Assembly (NCBI RefSeq): GCF_010091925.1
Contig: NZ_WVID01000009.1
Span: 124,001-188,000 of the forward strand
Direction: 5' to 3'
Origin: Nostoc sp. B(2019)
GTDB lineage: Bacteria > Cyanobacteriota > Cyanobacteriia > Cyanobacteriales > Nostocaceae
Length of the DNA stretch: 64,000 nt
Position 1 is the stretch's first letter, and every line of letters starts with the position of its first letter. The notes under the pieces were generated by a model. The model ran no database searches, had not been told where the DNA came from, and worked only from the letters and a program-made list of their open reading frames with translations. Below, in pieces: positions 27,192 through 36,506 of the stretch. Made by a program: the position numbers and the translations under genes.

Positions 27192-27211
27192 TCGTTAAAT
27201 TGCAAAGATTT

Positions 27212-28774
27212 TTAGCTAACTGCTGCCATCTGAGGTGTTTCAGATTTCCGCCACACTGATTGTCCTGTCAGGAGTTCCGCTACATCCATACCATTGCCAA
27301 TTACACCAGGTACGCTAGGATAACCCGCACTCGCTCCCACAAAAAAGAGGTTAGGCAACTCCGTCGTATATCCGAGGCGATTTAAACCAACCTGTTTGGG
27401 CACTAATTTTGCACCATAAATATTACCCTGCGGTTGACCTAAATAAAATTCGCTGGTAGTGGGTGTGCCATAAACTTTCATCCGGGCGTAGCTGTCCACA
27501 TCTGGAATCAAATCCCGCACATTAGTCATGATTTGCTGATAAACTTCCCGTTTTTTGGCTTTATACCCTTTCGGGTTAGTTTTGTGCAGCTGTTCAAAAG
27601 GTTCATAAGGGCAGACGGTGGCAATTTCTAGGACATGATGCCCCTCTGGCCCCATCCCTGGCTCGCTGGATTTCATCGTCGGACAAGAGAGGAAAATCCA
27701 CGGATGGCTGAGATCACCTTGCAATTGTTGTTGATATTCTCTGTTCAAGTCACCTGTCGGGTAGTACCAGATATTCCAGTTACCGATACCATAGCGTTGA
27801 GGATCGAAGCGGCTATCTAAACCCAGGTATATATTGAAAGCACTGGCTGAGTATTCGTATCTGGTAAGACGTTGACGCTCCCTGTAACTCAAAGCTTCTG
27901 GATCATGCATCAACTCTACTGTTAATTTGGGGTCGAGGTCGCTGATATAAGCTTTGCTGGCGCGGTAGATTGTCCCGTTGTCAGTAAGTACGCTGTGAAC
28001 AATGTGGTTACTAACTTGGATGTGGTTAACTGCCGTTGAGTACTTAACAACACCTCCACCTGATGTAATTGCCTGAACAATACTGTTAACAAAGTGTTTG
28101 AAGTGATGTTTTGGATAGTAAGCACCTTCTGAGTAATCCCAAACAAGGGAAGTGTGGGTGAGTAGTGCAATCTCCTGCGGTGGTAATGCATAGTCGCCAC
28201 TTTGTCCCGCCAGCACTGCTTGCAGTTTGGGCGACAATCCAACATAGTTATATAAATCTTGTAAAGTCCAAGTCCGCTTCCGAAATAGATTCAAATATTT
28301 TGGCAACTTTAACCAGTCAGACAACTTCTGATCAAACCAGCGTATTTCTCGCACTAAGCTGCGAATTTCTTGATGAAGTTGCTGAATTTCGTTACAGTAT
28401 CGATTGATGGCATCAGTCTCTTCTGGAAATGTGGAGAGTAAACGCGATCGCAGACTTTCCCATCCCAAGGGAATTTTAAAATCTGCCTCTGGTGTGATGA
28501 CTCGATCAATGCAGTCTGGATCAAGACTATTAAAAGGGACATCCTGCTGAATATAGTTGAGAAATTGACCTATGGTCTGACGCTCACCACATTGAGAAAT
28601 GTAATGCACGTCAGCACAAAAACTATATTCGCCATAATCAAAAGTGTGACAGCATCCACCAGGTAAGTAATGTTGCTCTAGAACTGCTACCCGGTAGCCT
28701 TGTCGAGTTAAACAGGCTGCGGCCGAAAGTCCACCTAGTCCGGCTCCCAGAATCACATAATCGAAGATTTCCAT
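27212..28774 (-). CDS. CrtISO/phytoene-desaturase-like FAD-dependent oxidoreductase
   Basis: A 520-residue protein starting MEIFDYVILGAGLGGLSAA, an FAD-binding dinucleotide fold (GxGxxG) with the following VAVLEQHYLPGGCCHTF. The C-terminal NLFFVGASAGYPSVPGVIGNGM is the second conserved FAD segment of the carotenoid isomerase/desaturase and retinol-saturase group. The substrate may be a carotenoid, but CrtISO, CrtO-type ketolase and retinol 13,14-reductase-like enzymes share this layout. The ATG at 28774 is preferred over the TTG six codons earlier because AGAGGAGG lies about 7 bases before it. A strong terminator follows. No other carotenoid gene is near. Confidence 0.8.
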   Translation of the reverse strand: MEIFDYVILGAGLGGLSAAACLTRQGYRVAVLEQHYLPGGCCHTFDYGEYSFCADVHYISQCGERQTIGQFLNYIQQDVPFNSLDPDCIDRVITPEADFKIPLGWESLRSRLLSTFPEETDAINRYCNEIQQLHQEIRSLVREIRWFDQKLSDWLKLPKYLNLFRKRTWTLQDLYNYVGLSPKLQAVLAGQSGDYALPPQEIALLTHTSLVWDYSEGAYYPKHHFKHFVNSIVQAITSGGGVVKYSTAVNHIQVSNHIVHSVLTDNGTIYRASKAYISDLDPKLTVELMHDPEALSYRERQRLTRYEYSASAFNIYLGLDSRFDPQRYGIGNWNIWYYPTGDLNREYQQQLQGDLSHPWIFLSCPTMKSSEPGMGPEGHHVLEIATVCPYEPFEQLHKTNPKGYKAKKREVYQQIMTNVRDLIPDVDSYARMKVYGTPTTSEFYLGQPQGNIYGAKLVPKQVGLNRLGYTTELPNLFFVGASAGYPSVPGVIGNGMDVAELLTGQSVWRKSETPQMAAVS

Positions 28775-28800
28775 CTCAGCCTCCTCTAGCAATGTTGATT

Positions 28801-28830
28801 TCGGTGATCTGGTTTTTCATCACCGTTTTT
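28801..28830 (+). terminator. Plus-strand terminator-like hairpin upstream of the oxidoreductase gene
   Basis: CGGTGAT and ATCACCG pair around a 10-base loop and are followed by six T on the plus strand. No plus-strand gene precedes it, since the neighbouring gene is antisense. It could end an antisense RNA or be chance. Confidence 0.4.
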
Positions 28831-29217
28831 TATGCGTATAAATGCCAAAACCTTCGGCGGATCTTCACCTAGCTTTGAAATTTTCAATCAATGAAAACAA
28901 AGCAGACCAACCTGAAGGAAAAAGTGTAAGGATTTTCATCGGTATTAAGGCAATTTCGCCAAAACCGAATTTTTTAATAATTTAGCTACGGCATTTTTTG
29001 CCAACAAATTAGCTAATATGTTAGATGCCCAGAAGAATGTTTAAGTTTACTGTTAACTAACTACAATTCTTTGTCAAAGTTTGCAACTAGTTAGTAGAAG
29101 ATAATTGATGAATTAAAGCTCTTTTCTTCACCCTTTATTTATTTAGTTTATCGAAGCTGGAAAAATTTGTTTGTCAATATTTGCTTTTTTTAACATGAAC
29201 TAATACTGATTCAATTA

Positions 29218-29285
29218 GTAGAGACGTTGCAATGCAACGTCTCTACATGGTCTATCTGTCACATTCTTTTTTTAAATTGGTATAA
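29218..29285. repeat. Dispersed repeat, copy 1 (29-bp palindrome plus tail)
   Basis: A near-perfect 29-bp palindrome (arm GTAGAGACGTTGCA, centre A) is followed by ATGGTCTATCTGTCACATTC, a T-run and AAATTGGTAT. The same palindrome and tail occur at 61877-61945, differing at only a few bases. No coding capacity. Confidence 0.85.
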
Positions 29286-29299
29286 CATGAACGATCATA

Positions 29300-29332
29300 A
29301 GAACCCCGACTTCTTTTAGAAGTCGGGGTTCT
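29300..29332 (-). terminator. 15-bp hairpin downstream of the sucrose-phosphate-synthase-like gene
   Basis: AGAACCCCGACTTCT and AGAAGTCGGGGTTCT are exact complements around TTT. It lies 30 bases after the minus-strand stop at 29363. It has no T-run, so it may be a repeat hairpin that also protects the 3' end. Confidence 0.55.
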
Positions 29333-29362
29333 GGGGGGATCTGAGGTATCTTATCTGATTAT

Positions 29363-30640
29363 TTAAGCTGCAATACGTGGCCGGTTCTTGGGTGTAGGTG
29401 CGGTCTGAGCTAGCAGATGAGTGTATAGCTGAGTCAGTCTAGATGCCACACTATACCAACTAAAGGCAATTTCTGTGCGTTGCCGAGCAGCTTGACCTAG
29501 CTGATCTCGCCAAGCTGGGTTGATGAGAATACGATCTATGGCAGCGGCAAAAGCTACTTCATCTTTGGGGGGCGCAAGTAACCCTGTGATTTCAGGTACG
29601 ACTGTAAATTGTAACCCACCAACATTACTAGCTACAACTGGTGTTTGACTAGCCATTGCTTCAATAGTGACTAAACCAAAAGGTTCATAATGGCTGGGTA
29701 CTACGCAGACATCAGCAGCAGCGTAGTAAAAGGGAAGAATATTATCATCTAGGCGACCAGCAAAAGTTGTGCAATCTTCTAGCCCAAGTTCTGCGACAAT
29801 ATTGGCAATGCGATCGCGTTCAATTCCGTCACTCTGACCTGGACGGCTACCACCACCAATCACTAACTGGAGGTTAGCCTCACCCCTTAAACTAGATTTG
29901 GCAACGGCTCTGACTAAAGTTTCAATCCCTTTACGCCGATCAAAACGACCAACATAGAGAACCATTTTGGCATCCTGTGCAATTCCTAGCTTTTCCCGGG
30001 CGACAGACCGCTGAATTCCTCCAAATTTATCAATATCCGTACCACAAGGAATCATTTCTATTTGTCCCTTGCTAGAAACGAGTATTCGCATGTCCTTCTG
30101 CTCTTGTGGACTAGTCGCAACTACACGGTCTACAGTCTCCAAACAGGCTTGTTCTACAGCTAATCGCTGGGTAGCAATTAAGGGGACATCACTAATACTT
30201 CTATATTTGACCGCTCCTAGAGAGTGGTAAGTATGCACCTGAATCAGCGGTTGCAGCTTTTTCAATTCCATACCTACCCAAGATGATAACCAGTAGTTGG
30301 TATGAATTAAGGAGTAACAAAATCCTTCGCGCCGCTGGAATTGTTGAAATTCTTCGATGAATTCAGGTAGATAGTCAAACAGGTTATCTCGCCCGATGAA
30401 TTCAGCTGGGCCAGCTTTCAACCGAATAGTCCGACAGTTCGGGTTGTGTTGAACGATCGCAGCTTGCTCAGAACTACTGCGACGTGTGAACATATCTACT
30501 TGCCAACCTTGCTGGGCTAGTGCATAACCTACTTGACGCACATACACATTTTGTCCCCCAGCTTCTTCCTGGCCGATTTCAACAGCAGGATCACCATCAA
30601 CAGAGATGAAGGCAATGCGGTGTTTGTAATTTTGGAACAT
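29363..30640 (-). CDS. GT4 glycosyltransferase, probable sucrose-phosphate synthase
   Basis: A 425-residue GT-B, family 4 enzyme. The start (RIAFISVDGDPAVEIGQEE, then GGQNVYVRQVGYALAQQGW) carries the sugar-acceptor Gly-rich loop shared by sucrose synthases and sucrose-phosphate synthases. The donor site shows VLYVGRFDRRKGIETLV (about 227-243) and the E-x7-E motif in VPSHYEPFGLVTIEAMA (about 314-330). Length and motifs fit the minimal cyanobacterial SPS that makes sucrose-6-phosphate from UDP- or ADP-glucose and fructose-6-phosphate; another GT4 function is possible. ATG 30640 is preferred over TTG 30646. Sucrose serves osmotic protection and feeds heterocysts in such organisms. Confidence 0.75.
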   Translation of the reverse strand: MFQNYKHRIAFISVDGDPAVEIGQEEAGGQNVYVRQVGYALAQQGWQVDMFTRRSSSEQAAIVQHNPNCRTIRLKAGPAEFIGRDNLFDYLPEFIEEFQQFQRREGFCYSLIHTNYWLSSWVGMELKKLQPLIQVHTYHSLGAVKYRSISDVPLIATQRLAVEQACLETVDRVVATSPQEQKDMRILVSSKGQIEMIPCGTDIDKFGGIQRSVAREKLGIAQDAKMVLYVGRFDRRKGIETLVRAVAKSSLRGEANLQLVIGGGSRPGQSDGIERDRIANIVAELGLEDCTTFAGRLDDNILPFYYAAADVCVVPSHYEPFGLVTIEAMASQTPVVASNVGGLQFTVVPEITGLLAPPKDEVAFAAAIDRILINPAWRDQLGQAARQRTEIAFSWYSVASRLTQLYTHLLAQTAPTPKNRPRIAA

Positions 30641-31401
30641 AGTCAAGTTTTACCTCAAGGCAACTAATCCTGCCTCAGACGCCATAAATCAAGCTAAATA
30701 TTAGCTTTTCTTCAAGGCCGAGCGCAGATATAACGAAGCGTAAAGTTACCAGCCAAGGACACCAACGAGAACAAAGCATATTTGTAAAAATGCTGCTCGT
30801 TCAATCTCCTCTCAATGCCGACGAAGTTAGCTGACGGGCTAGGACTGAGAGATATCCCTCTTGGAAAGAATGAGGTCTGAAGTTTGTGCTTCATACTTTA
30901 GTCCTTAATCTTTTTTGCAGATACGCCCCAAACTTGGTTCCTCCGTTCCAACTGACTCTCGTAAACAAATGTTTACTGGGGAAGAGAGCGGATTAGGCAG
31001 ACTGATTTACATTTCTTCAGACTCTAACTTGTAACTAGAACCACGTCAACAGTGTGAACAAAAATAGTGTGATCGTAATCACCTAATTTCCATTGTTAAA
31101 ATACTTCCTGCTTTGCTCAGCAAGGGAATTCTATCTAATGGTGCTTCCAGATTTATCTGTTGTTAAATAATCTATCAATAGATGATTTTTCTGTAGGCAG
31201 ACTCAAGAAAATTAAGGGTTTGGTCGGTTGCGAAGGTAGGCTTTGTTACTCGATCTTTTAGTTGAGAGAAGCGATCGCCTAATCCCAAAAAGTGTGTTCA
31301 AGCATCAGTTACGATTGAAAAGCTGTCGTCATCGGTAAACTTTTGACTCTTGCGGTCAATATTTGTTTTACAGCGATCCAGCTACGCCAGAGGAAGAAAA
31401 T
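30641..31401. other. 760-bp divergent intergenic region, with structured-looking segment
   Basis: No gene was found. Between 30809 and 30916 there is a foldback (CTCTCA/TGAGAG around an inner GCC/GGC pair) and a second pairing, AGGACT with AGTCCT, ahead of a run of six T on the plus strand. The segment lies about 170-270 bases upstream of the glycosyltransferase start and is the most likely place for 5' control. A minus-strand frame at 30712-30894 is not believed. Confidence 0.4.
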
Positions 31402-32349
31402 ATGCCGTGGATAGAATTAAGTCTCGATACAACAAACGAGGCGGTTGATTGGGTCTGTACACTAGTTGCTGAAACTATAAATATTGATGATGTTCACATC
31501 ACAGAATATGCTGAATTGAACCAAGCTCAGTGGACGTTTACAATTCACTTATATCTAGCTTATGATGTCCATTCACGGGCACGTGTAGAAAAAATCGTTA
31601 ATTTACTATCGCCCTTGCACCGTACGGGATTAGCAACAGCAATACAAACTACTGTGGTTGATCAAAAGCCCACAAACGCAGACATACTCAACCCCCTTGT
31701 TCATCGGATTGGAAAACGGTTCATTGTGCTAACTCCTGATGCACCTGATCAATCTCAAGCAGCAGACGAAATAACTTTGAGATTGAAGACAACCCTCTCC
31801 TTTGGCAGTGGTTTACACCCAGCAACCATTGTTAGCCTGCAAATGCTTGAGCGGTACGTCTTACCGACGATGAATGTTCTTGATTTGGGATCAGGTTCAG
31901 GTATTTTAAGTGTTGCGATCGCCAAGCTAGGAGCAAATGTCTTAGCATTAGACAACGATAGTATTGCTGTGGAAGCGACTCAGGACGCTGTGCATCTTAA
32001 CGGCGTAGAGCAGCAGGTAACAGTGATGAAAGGAAGTCTAGGATGTGGAAGCGACTTAGGGCATTGGATGGGTGGAGACACCATCGACAATGTACCAAAA
32101 ATCGAGGCTAGAGAGAAATTTGACCTCATCGTTGCCAACATTTTAGCACGGATGCATGTTGCCCTCGCTAATGATTTTCAGCGGGCGCTGCGTCAGACTG
32201 ATGCACACACAGGACTACTGATTACAGCCGGTTTTACCACGGATCATGAGGACAATGTTGCTCAGGCATTAATAGAGGCTGGATTTGAGTTGATCGATTG
32301 TGAACGATTAAACGAATGGGTCGCACTTGCCCATCGCTTAAAAGTATAG
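31402..32349 (+). CDS. PrmA-like SAM-dependent methyltransferase
   Basis: A 315-residue protein. The C-terminal half is a class I methyltransferase close to ribosomal protein L11 methyltransferase: TLSFGSGLHPATIVSLQMLE (about residues 132-151), NVLDLGSGSGILSVAIAKLG (about 159-178, SAM motif I), ALDNDSIAVEATQ (motif II) and DLIVANILARMHV (catalytic NIL-type motif). The N-terminal half is shorter and diverged from PrmA, so it may act on another protein. ATG 31402 (PWIELSLD) is preferred over an upstream start because it begins the conserved part. The next gene on this strand, a CorA transporter, follows 80 bases downstream. Confidence 0.78.
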   Translation: MPWIELSLDTTNEAVDWVCTLVAETINIDDVHITEYAELNQAQWTFTIHLYLAYDVHSRARVEKIVNLLSPLHRTGLATAIQTTVVDQKPTNADILNPLVHRIGKRFIVLTPDAPDQSQAADEITLRLKTTLSFGSGLHPATIVSLQMLERYVLPTMNVLDLGSGSGILSVAIAKLGANVLALDNDSIAVEATQDAVHLNGVEQQVTVMKGSLGCGSDLGHWMGGDTIDNVPKIEAREKFDLIVANILARMHVALANDFQRALRQTDAHTGLLITAGFTTDHEDNVAQALIEAGFELIDCERLNEWVALAHRLKV

Positions 32350-32429
32350 CGACTTATAGCGGTTTTCGTCGTATCCTACTGTTGAGCAACGTATTATACC
32401 GTGTCTCACGACTCAATTAGGACTGCTAT

Positions 32430-33410
32430 ATGCTAACTCTCCTCACCTTTTCTCAGAATAACCTGGATTTATTCACCAGTTGGGATGTGGATACGGTGTT
32501 GAAAAGGATTGATGGTTCTCATAATATCTGGTTGCGCTGTATTCACTTTCGCGATCGCACTGGAACAGCCAAAATTATCAAGCACTTTGGACTCAATCCA
32601 TCTCGTGTTGACATGATTTTCAACCATTCCTCTATAGGAATTGATGAAGATACAGAAGATTGTTTATTTGACAGCTATGAAATCCTGACTCATCAAATAA
32701 AAAATCGGGAGTTTGAGGTAGCGCGTGGCAGTATTGTGGTTGGTAGCAATTTTATCATCACATTTGAAATCACTGAAGTAAAAATATTAACTACACTAAC
32801 TAATAATCTGCAAAAACGCACCATAGATATACAAAAATGGGGAATTGACTATCTTTTTTATCTCATTTTCAAAGATATTTTGAATAATTACCATACTGTA
32901 TTTGACTATATTTCTATACAACTTGATGATTTAGAAGATGAAGTTTTAGATAATTCTGGTGATGAATCAACTTACCAAAAAATTGCCACGATGAGGCAAT
33001 CGACTCGTTTCGGACGCCGTAATTTTCAAAACATCAAGTCACTGCTAGCTATGATGGATTACGAAGATTTCCAATGGATCAGCCAGCCAGTAAAATTACT
33101 ATTCAATCAAGAATTAATTCAGAACGTTGATAATCTCTGGCAAGAATATCAATCTTTAAGAGTTTGGATGTCAGAATTAATGGAAATTCAACGCGATAAT
33201 ATTGCTAGCAAAACCAGCGAACGAATTAATCGCCTAACTATGCTCTCGACCGTATTTTTACCAATCACTTTTATTGCTGGCGTCTATGGAATGAATTTCA
33301 AATATATGCCGGAATTAGATCAACCTTGGGCTTATCCTACTGTAATGATCGTGATGGCATTAATTGTGATTGGTAGTATTCTGTACGTTAAACAACAACG
33401 TTGGTTATAG
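32430..33410 (+). CDS. corA: CorA-family divalent cation transporter
   Basis: A 326-residue protein. A long cytoplasmic N-terminal domain of about 260 residues is followed by two C-terminal membrane helices. The first (LSTVFLPITFIAGVYGMNF, about 275-293) ends in the GMN selectivity motif of the family, followed by KYMPELDQPWAY and the second helix. CorA proteins import Mg2+ (also Co2+ or Ni2+) as pentamers. The start codon at 32430 follows CTATAT with no strong ribosome-binding site. It may be co-transcribed with the PrmA-like gene 80 bases upstream. Confidence 0.9.
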   Translation: MLTLLTFSQNNLDLFTSWDVDTVLKRIDGSHNIWLRCIHFRDRTGTAKIIKHFGLNPSRVDMIFNHSSIGIDEDTEDCLFDSYEILTHQIKNREFEVARGSIVVGSNFIITFEITEVKILTTLTNNLQKRTIDIQKWGIDYLFYLIFKDILNNYHTVFDYISIQLDDLEDEVLDNSGDESTYQKIATMRQSTRFGRRNFQNIKSLLAMMDYEDFQWISQPVKLLFNQELIQNVDNLWQEYQSLRVWMSELMEIQRDNIASKTSERINRLTMLSTVFLPITFIAGVYGMNFKYMPELDQPWAYPTVMIVMALIVIGSILYVKQQRWL

Positions 33411-33576
33411 CCTCATGTTTAACCCTGTCAAGACGTAGCATTCAACATTTGATGTTCTTTGTAGTGACAAAAATTCATTTCATAAACCACAAAGATACAA
33501 AGACACAAAGTAAAATCATTTATTAATTGCACCGATAAAGCAGATTTTTCACCATCTTGACAGGGATGACCTCATG
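33411..33576. repeat. MITE-like element flanked by CCTCATG direct repeats
   Basis: Inverted repeats CCCTGTCAAGA (33423-33433) and TCTTGACAGGG (33555-33565) enclose a 121-base core without genes. Seven-base direct repeats CCTCATG lie outside them at 33411-33417 and 33570-33576 and look like a target-site duplication. The insertion lies one base after the corA stop. The rest of the gap up to 34061 is AT-rich with no recognised feature. Confidence 0.6.
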
Positions 33577-34061
33577 CCCTATCACGATGACAAATGCATC
33601 GTTAGCGATCGCAGTAGTGTAAAACTAACCATAGATTAAAACTAATGGTTATTGTAAATTTTTTATGATTTATCAATCATAAAACTATGAAACTGCAAAA
33701 ACATATAAACTTTTCTCTATGATTGCAATTCAATAACGATAAAAGCATAATTAACAATATTGGCTTGAAAAGCTGTAAGCTAATTTAAACATCCCAATGA
33801 ATGATGGTTATAAATAACGCTTGCAATTTAGATAAGTATTTATAACCAAATTTTTAGTTTGTATTTTGCCCTAGCTTTCTCAATTTGAGATTTGTATTAG
33901 GCATACCATCTATGAAGGCGCGATCGCCTTTGGCACTGCAAGAAAATTATGTTGTTTTTGCAGTAATTTTAATGAAGATAAAAAATGAAATTTACTCAAA
34001 GTAGATCGCATTTTTTATAAGTCAATATGATGTTTGCGTTTTTGTTTTTAAATACCTCAAT

Positions 34062-35789
34062 ATGTCATTGACCAACACTATCCATTTTAGAAACTTGCGA
34101 GGCGATTTATTTGGTGGTTTAACTGCCGCGATCGTTTCCTTGCCGCTGGCGCTGGCGTTCGGTGTTGCTTCTGGTGCTGGGCCCGTAGCGGGTCTTTACG
34201 GTGCTGTTTGTGTTGGCTTTTTTGCTGCACTATTTGGTGGAACGCCAACCCTAATTTCTGAGCCAACTGGGCCGATGACCGTAGTCATGACTGCAATTGT
34301 CAGTTCAATGACTGCAAATAACCCAGAGAATGGCTTAGCAATGGCATTTACTGTAGTCATGCTCGCCGGGATATTTCAAATCTTCTTTGGAATATTTAAG
34401 CTGGGGAAATACATTACCCTCATGCCCTACAGCGTAATTTCTGGATTTATGTCTGGGATTGGCGTAATTCTAATCATTCTACAAATTGCGCCTTTTGTCG
34501 GACAACCAAATCCTAAAGGTGGCGTGCTTGGAATGGTGCAAAATCTGCCCAATCTGTTAGCAAATATAAATCCTGCCGAAACAGCTTTGGGACTGCTGAC
34601 CTTGGCAATTATTTTCTTAATGCCATCGAAAATTAAACGCTTCGCTCCACCGCAATTAGTAGCATTAGTAGTAGTAACTGTAGTTTCTCTTGTCTTCTTC
34701 GGAAATATTGAAATCAGACGAATTGGCGAAATCCCGATGGGGCTGCCAAAATTGCAAATGCCCACCTTCAGCCCATCCCAAATCACTGTGATGATCGTTG
34801 ATGGCGCGATGTTGGGACTGTTGGGTTGTATTGATACCTTGCTAACAGCAGTTATTGCCGATAGTTTGACTCGCACCGAACATAAATCTGATAAAGAATT
34901 GATTGGTCAAGGTATCGGTAACTTAGTATCTGGTTTGTGTGGTGGGCTACCTGGTGCTGGTGCAACAATGGGAACGGTGGTTAATATCCAGACTGGTGCT
35001 AAAACGGCATTATCTGGACTAACTCGTGCCTTAATCTTACTAATTGTAGTTTTGTGGGCTGCGGGTCTAACTCGAAGCATCCCCATGGCAGTTTTGGCTG
35101 GTATTGCCCTGAAAGTCGGGATTGATATTCTAGATTGGAGCTTTTTGAAACGCGCTCATAAAGTATCCTTGAAAGGCACAATTATTATGTACGGTGTATT
35201 GTTCCTCACCGTATTTGTTGACCTGATTGTTGCCGTCGGTGTGGGAGTTTTCATTGCCAACATCTTGACTATCGAACGTCTTTCACAATTACAGTCTCAT
35301 GAAGTGAAGACAATTACGGATACTGATGATGCAATTGTTTTGAACAATGAAGAGAAACAATTGCTAGATCAAGCTAATGGACGCATCCTGCTATTTTACT
35401 TGAGTGGGCCGATGATCTTTGGAGTTTCCAAAGCGATCGCTCGTGAACATTCAGCAATGGCAGATTCCGACGTGCTAATTTTGGATCTGAGCGATGTGCC
35501 CATGTTGGGTGTGACTGCTTCGCTAGCGATCGAAAATGCCATCAAGGATGCTTATGATCAAGGTCGTCAGATAATGATAGTTGGTGCTGCTGGCAAGGTA
35601 AAACAACGTTTAGAAAAGTTTGGAATTTCAAAATTTGTACCCCAACATCATTTCTTTATGAATCGTGTAGAGGCGCTCAAACAAGCTGTTGCTCTAGTTA
35701 ATCCTTATGCAGTCAGCGCAAATACTACTAATGCTGGCGAATACCCCTCTCAAGTGAATGATGCTGACGCCTACGGTTATCAAACTTAA
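34062..35789 (+). CDS. bicA: SulP-type sodium-dependent bicarbonate transporter BicA
   Basis: A 575-residue SulP protein of the inner membrane. The N-terminus (IHFRNLRGDLFGGLTAAIVS, LPLALAFGVASGAGPVAGLY, FGGTPTLISEPTGPMTVVM) is nearly the published BicA signature, with about 12-14 membrane segments to residue 410. Residues about 435-545 form a cytoplasmic STAS domain (ILLFYLSGPMIFGVSKAIA, SDVLILDLSDVPMLGVTASL). It takes up bicarbonate with Na+ as part of the CO2-concentrating mechanism. The AT-rich 485 bases upstream of the start (after the MITE at 33411) may contain regulatory sites for inorganic carbon control; none was identified. A terminator follows at 35846. Confidence 0.93.
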   Translation: MSLTNTIHFRNLRGDLFGGLTAAIVSLPLALAFGVASGAGPVAGLYGAVCVGFFAALFGGTPTLISEPTGPMTVVMTAIVSSMTANNPENGLAMAFTVVMLAGIFQIFFGIFKLGKYITLMPYSVISGFMSGIGVILIILQIAPFVGQPNPKGGVLGMVQNLPNLLANINPAETALGLLTLAIIFLMPSKIKRFAPPQLVALVVVTVVSLVFFGNIEIRRIGEIPMGLPKLQMPTFSPSQITVMIVDGAMLGLLGCIDTLLTAVIADSLTRTEHKSDKELIGQGIGNLVSGLCGGLPGAGATMGTVVNIQTGAKTALSGLTRALILLIVVLWAAGLTRSIPMAVLAGIALKVGIDILDWSFLKRAHKVSLKGTIIMYGVLFLTVFVDLIVAVGVGVFIANILTIERLSQLQSHEVKTITDTDDAIVLNNEEKQLLDQANGRILLFYLSGPMIFGVSKAIAREHSAMADSDVLILDLSDVPMLGVTASLAIENAIKDAYDQGRQIMIVGAAGKVKQRLEKFGISKFVPQHHFFMNRVEALKQAVALVNPYAVSANTTNAGEYPSQVNDADAYGYQT

Positions 35790-35845
35790 CGTTAGTTCAA
35801 CGAGTCATCTGAAATTACCTCATTTTAAGTCTGAGAATAGGGTTG

Positions 35846-35885
35846 AAGGGAAAAGGAAGAAAAACAAGCTTTTTCCCTTTTTCTC
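35846..35885 (+). terminator. Terminator of bicA
   Basis: AAGGGAAAA and TTTTCCCTT pair around a purine-rich loop and are followed by TTTCTCTTT, 57 bases after the bicA stop. Confidence 0.55.
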
Positions 35886-35951
35886 TTTAACCTTTTACCC
35901 AATCCTACTGACCACAGTTTGACACAACGCTGTACTTGGCATTAATCACAA

Positions 35952-36463
35952 CTACTTCTCAAGTGCCACATAATAGCACTTCAGAGTCGTAGATAATTTT
36001 AGATCTTCTATGGAAGGGGTTGACATATAAAAATCACGATCTCCCCAACTAAAACTTAAATAATTGTAATTATTAATCGCATCTATACCTATTTTATCTA
36101 TCAAAATATTCTGATACCAATCAAAAACATTATTTTTGATTGGCACTATAATATTAGAATGAATACCCGTATTATAAATACAAATATATAACTCCTATTT
36201 GATTTTTGAAATACACGTAGGGTGAGTTTTGCCCACCACACCCAGGTTTTGGTGGGCAAAGCCCACCCTACATTACTTAAAATTTTTTACATATTATTTA
36301 GGATTCCTGTATTTAAATTACAGTAGTTTTGTGAGTAATTACTCCATTTTTTAGGTATTAACACACCGATACCTAATAAAGCTAAACTAGAGAAAACAAA
36401 ACTTAAAAATAAGCAGCCACAAAATAATAAGCTTTGATAAATTAAATTATTGGTAACTCTCAT
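35952..36463 (-). pseudogene. DUF2459 (TIGR02117-like) gene broken by a palindromic insertion and truncated
   Basis: The 5' piece on the minus strand starts MRVTNNLIYQSL at 36463 and encodes a signal-anchor helix up to SNYSQNYCNL. An insertion follows (36217-36271 palindrome with flanks). Family sequence then resumes as NTGIHSNIIVPIKNNVFDW and NYNYLSFSWGDRDFYMSTPS, before stopping after about 100 family residues at 35952. Intact DUF2459 proteins are about 200-230 residues, so the 3' half is missing too. The two halves are no longer read through because of stops in and around the insert. Confidence 0.62.
36217..36271. repeat. 55-bp palindromic element inside the DUF2459 pseudogene
   Basis: It begins GTAGGGTGAGTTTTGCCCAC and ends GTGGGCAAAGCCCACCCTAC. 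The two arms are complementary with two mismatches around ACCAGG-like central bases. The outer GTAGGGTG/CACCCTAC resembles the ends of the element at 3513-3627, suggesting related transposition. It interrupts a coding frame. Confidence 0.7.
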
Positions 36464-36506
36464 AGCAGCCTAAACACTTTCTTATAGTAAACTCCAAGCA
36501 CAGTCT

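Larger units (their letters stand above)
28775..29362. other. Intergenic region between two minus-strand genes
   Basis: About 590 AT-rich bases with no gene. It holds a plus-strand terminator-like hairpin (28801-28830), the dispersed palindromic repeat at 29218-29285 and the long hairpin at 29300-29332. The promoter of the oxidoreductase gene should lie in its left part. Confidence 0.45.
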
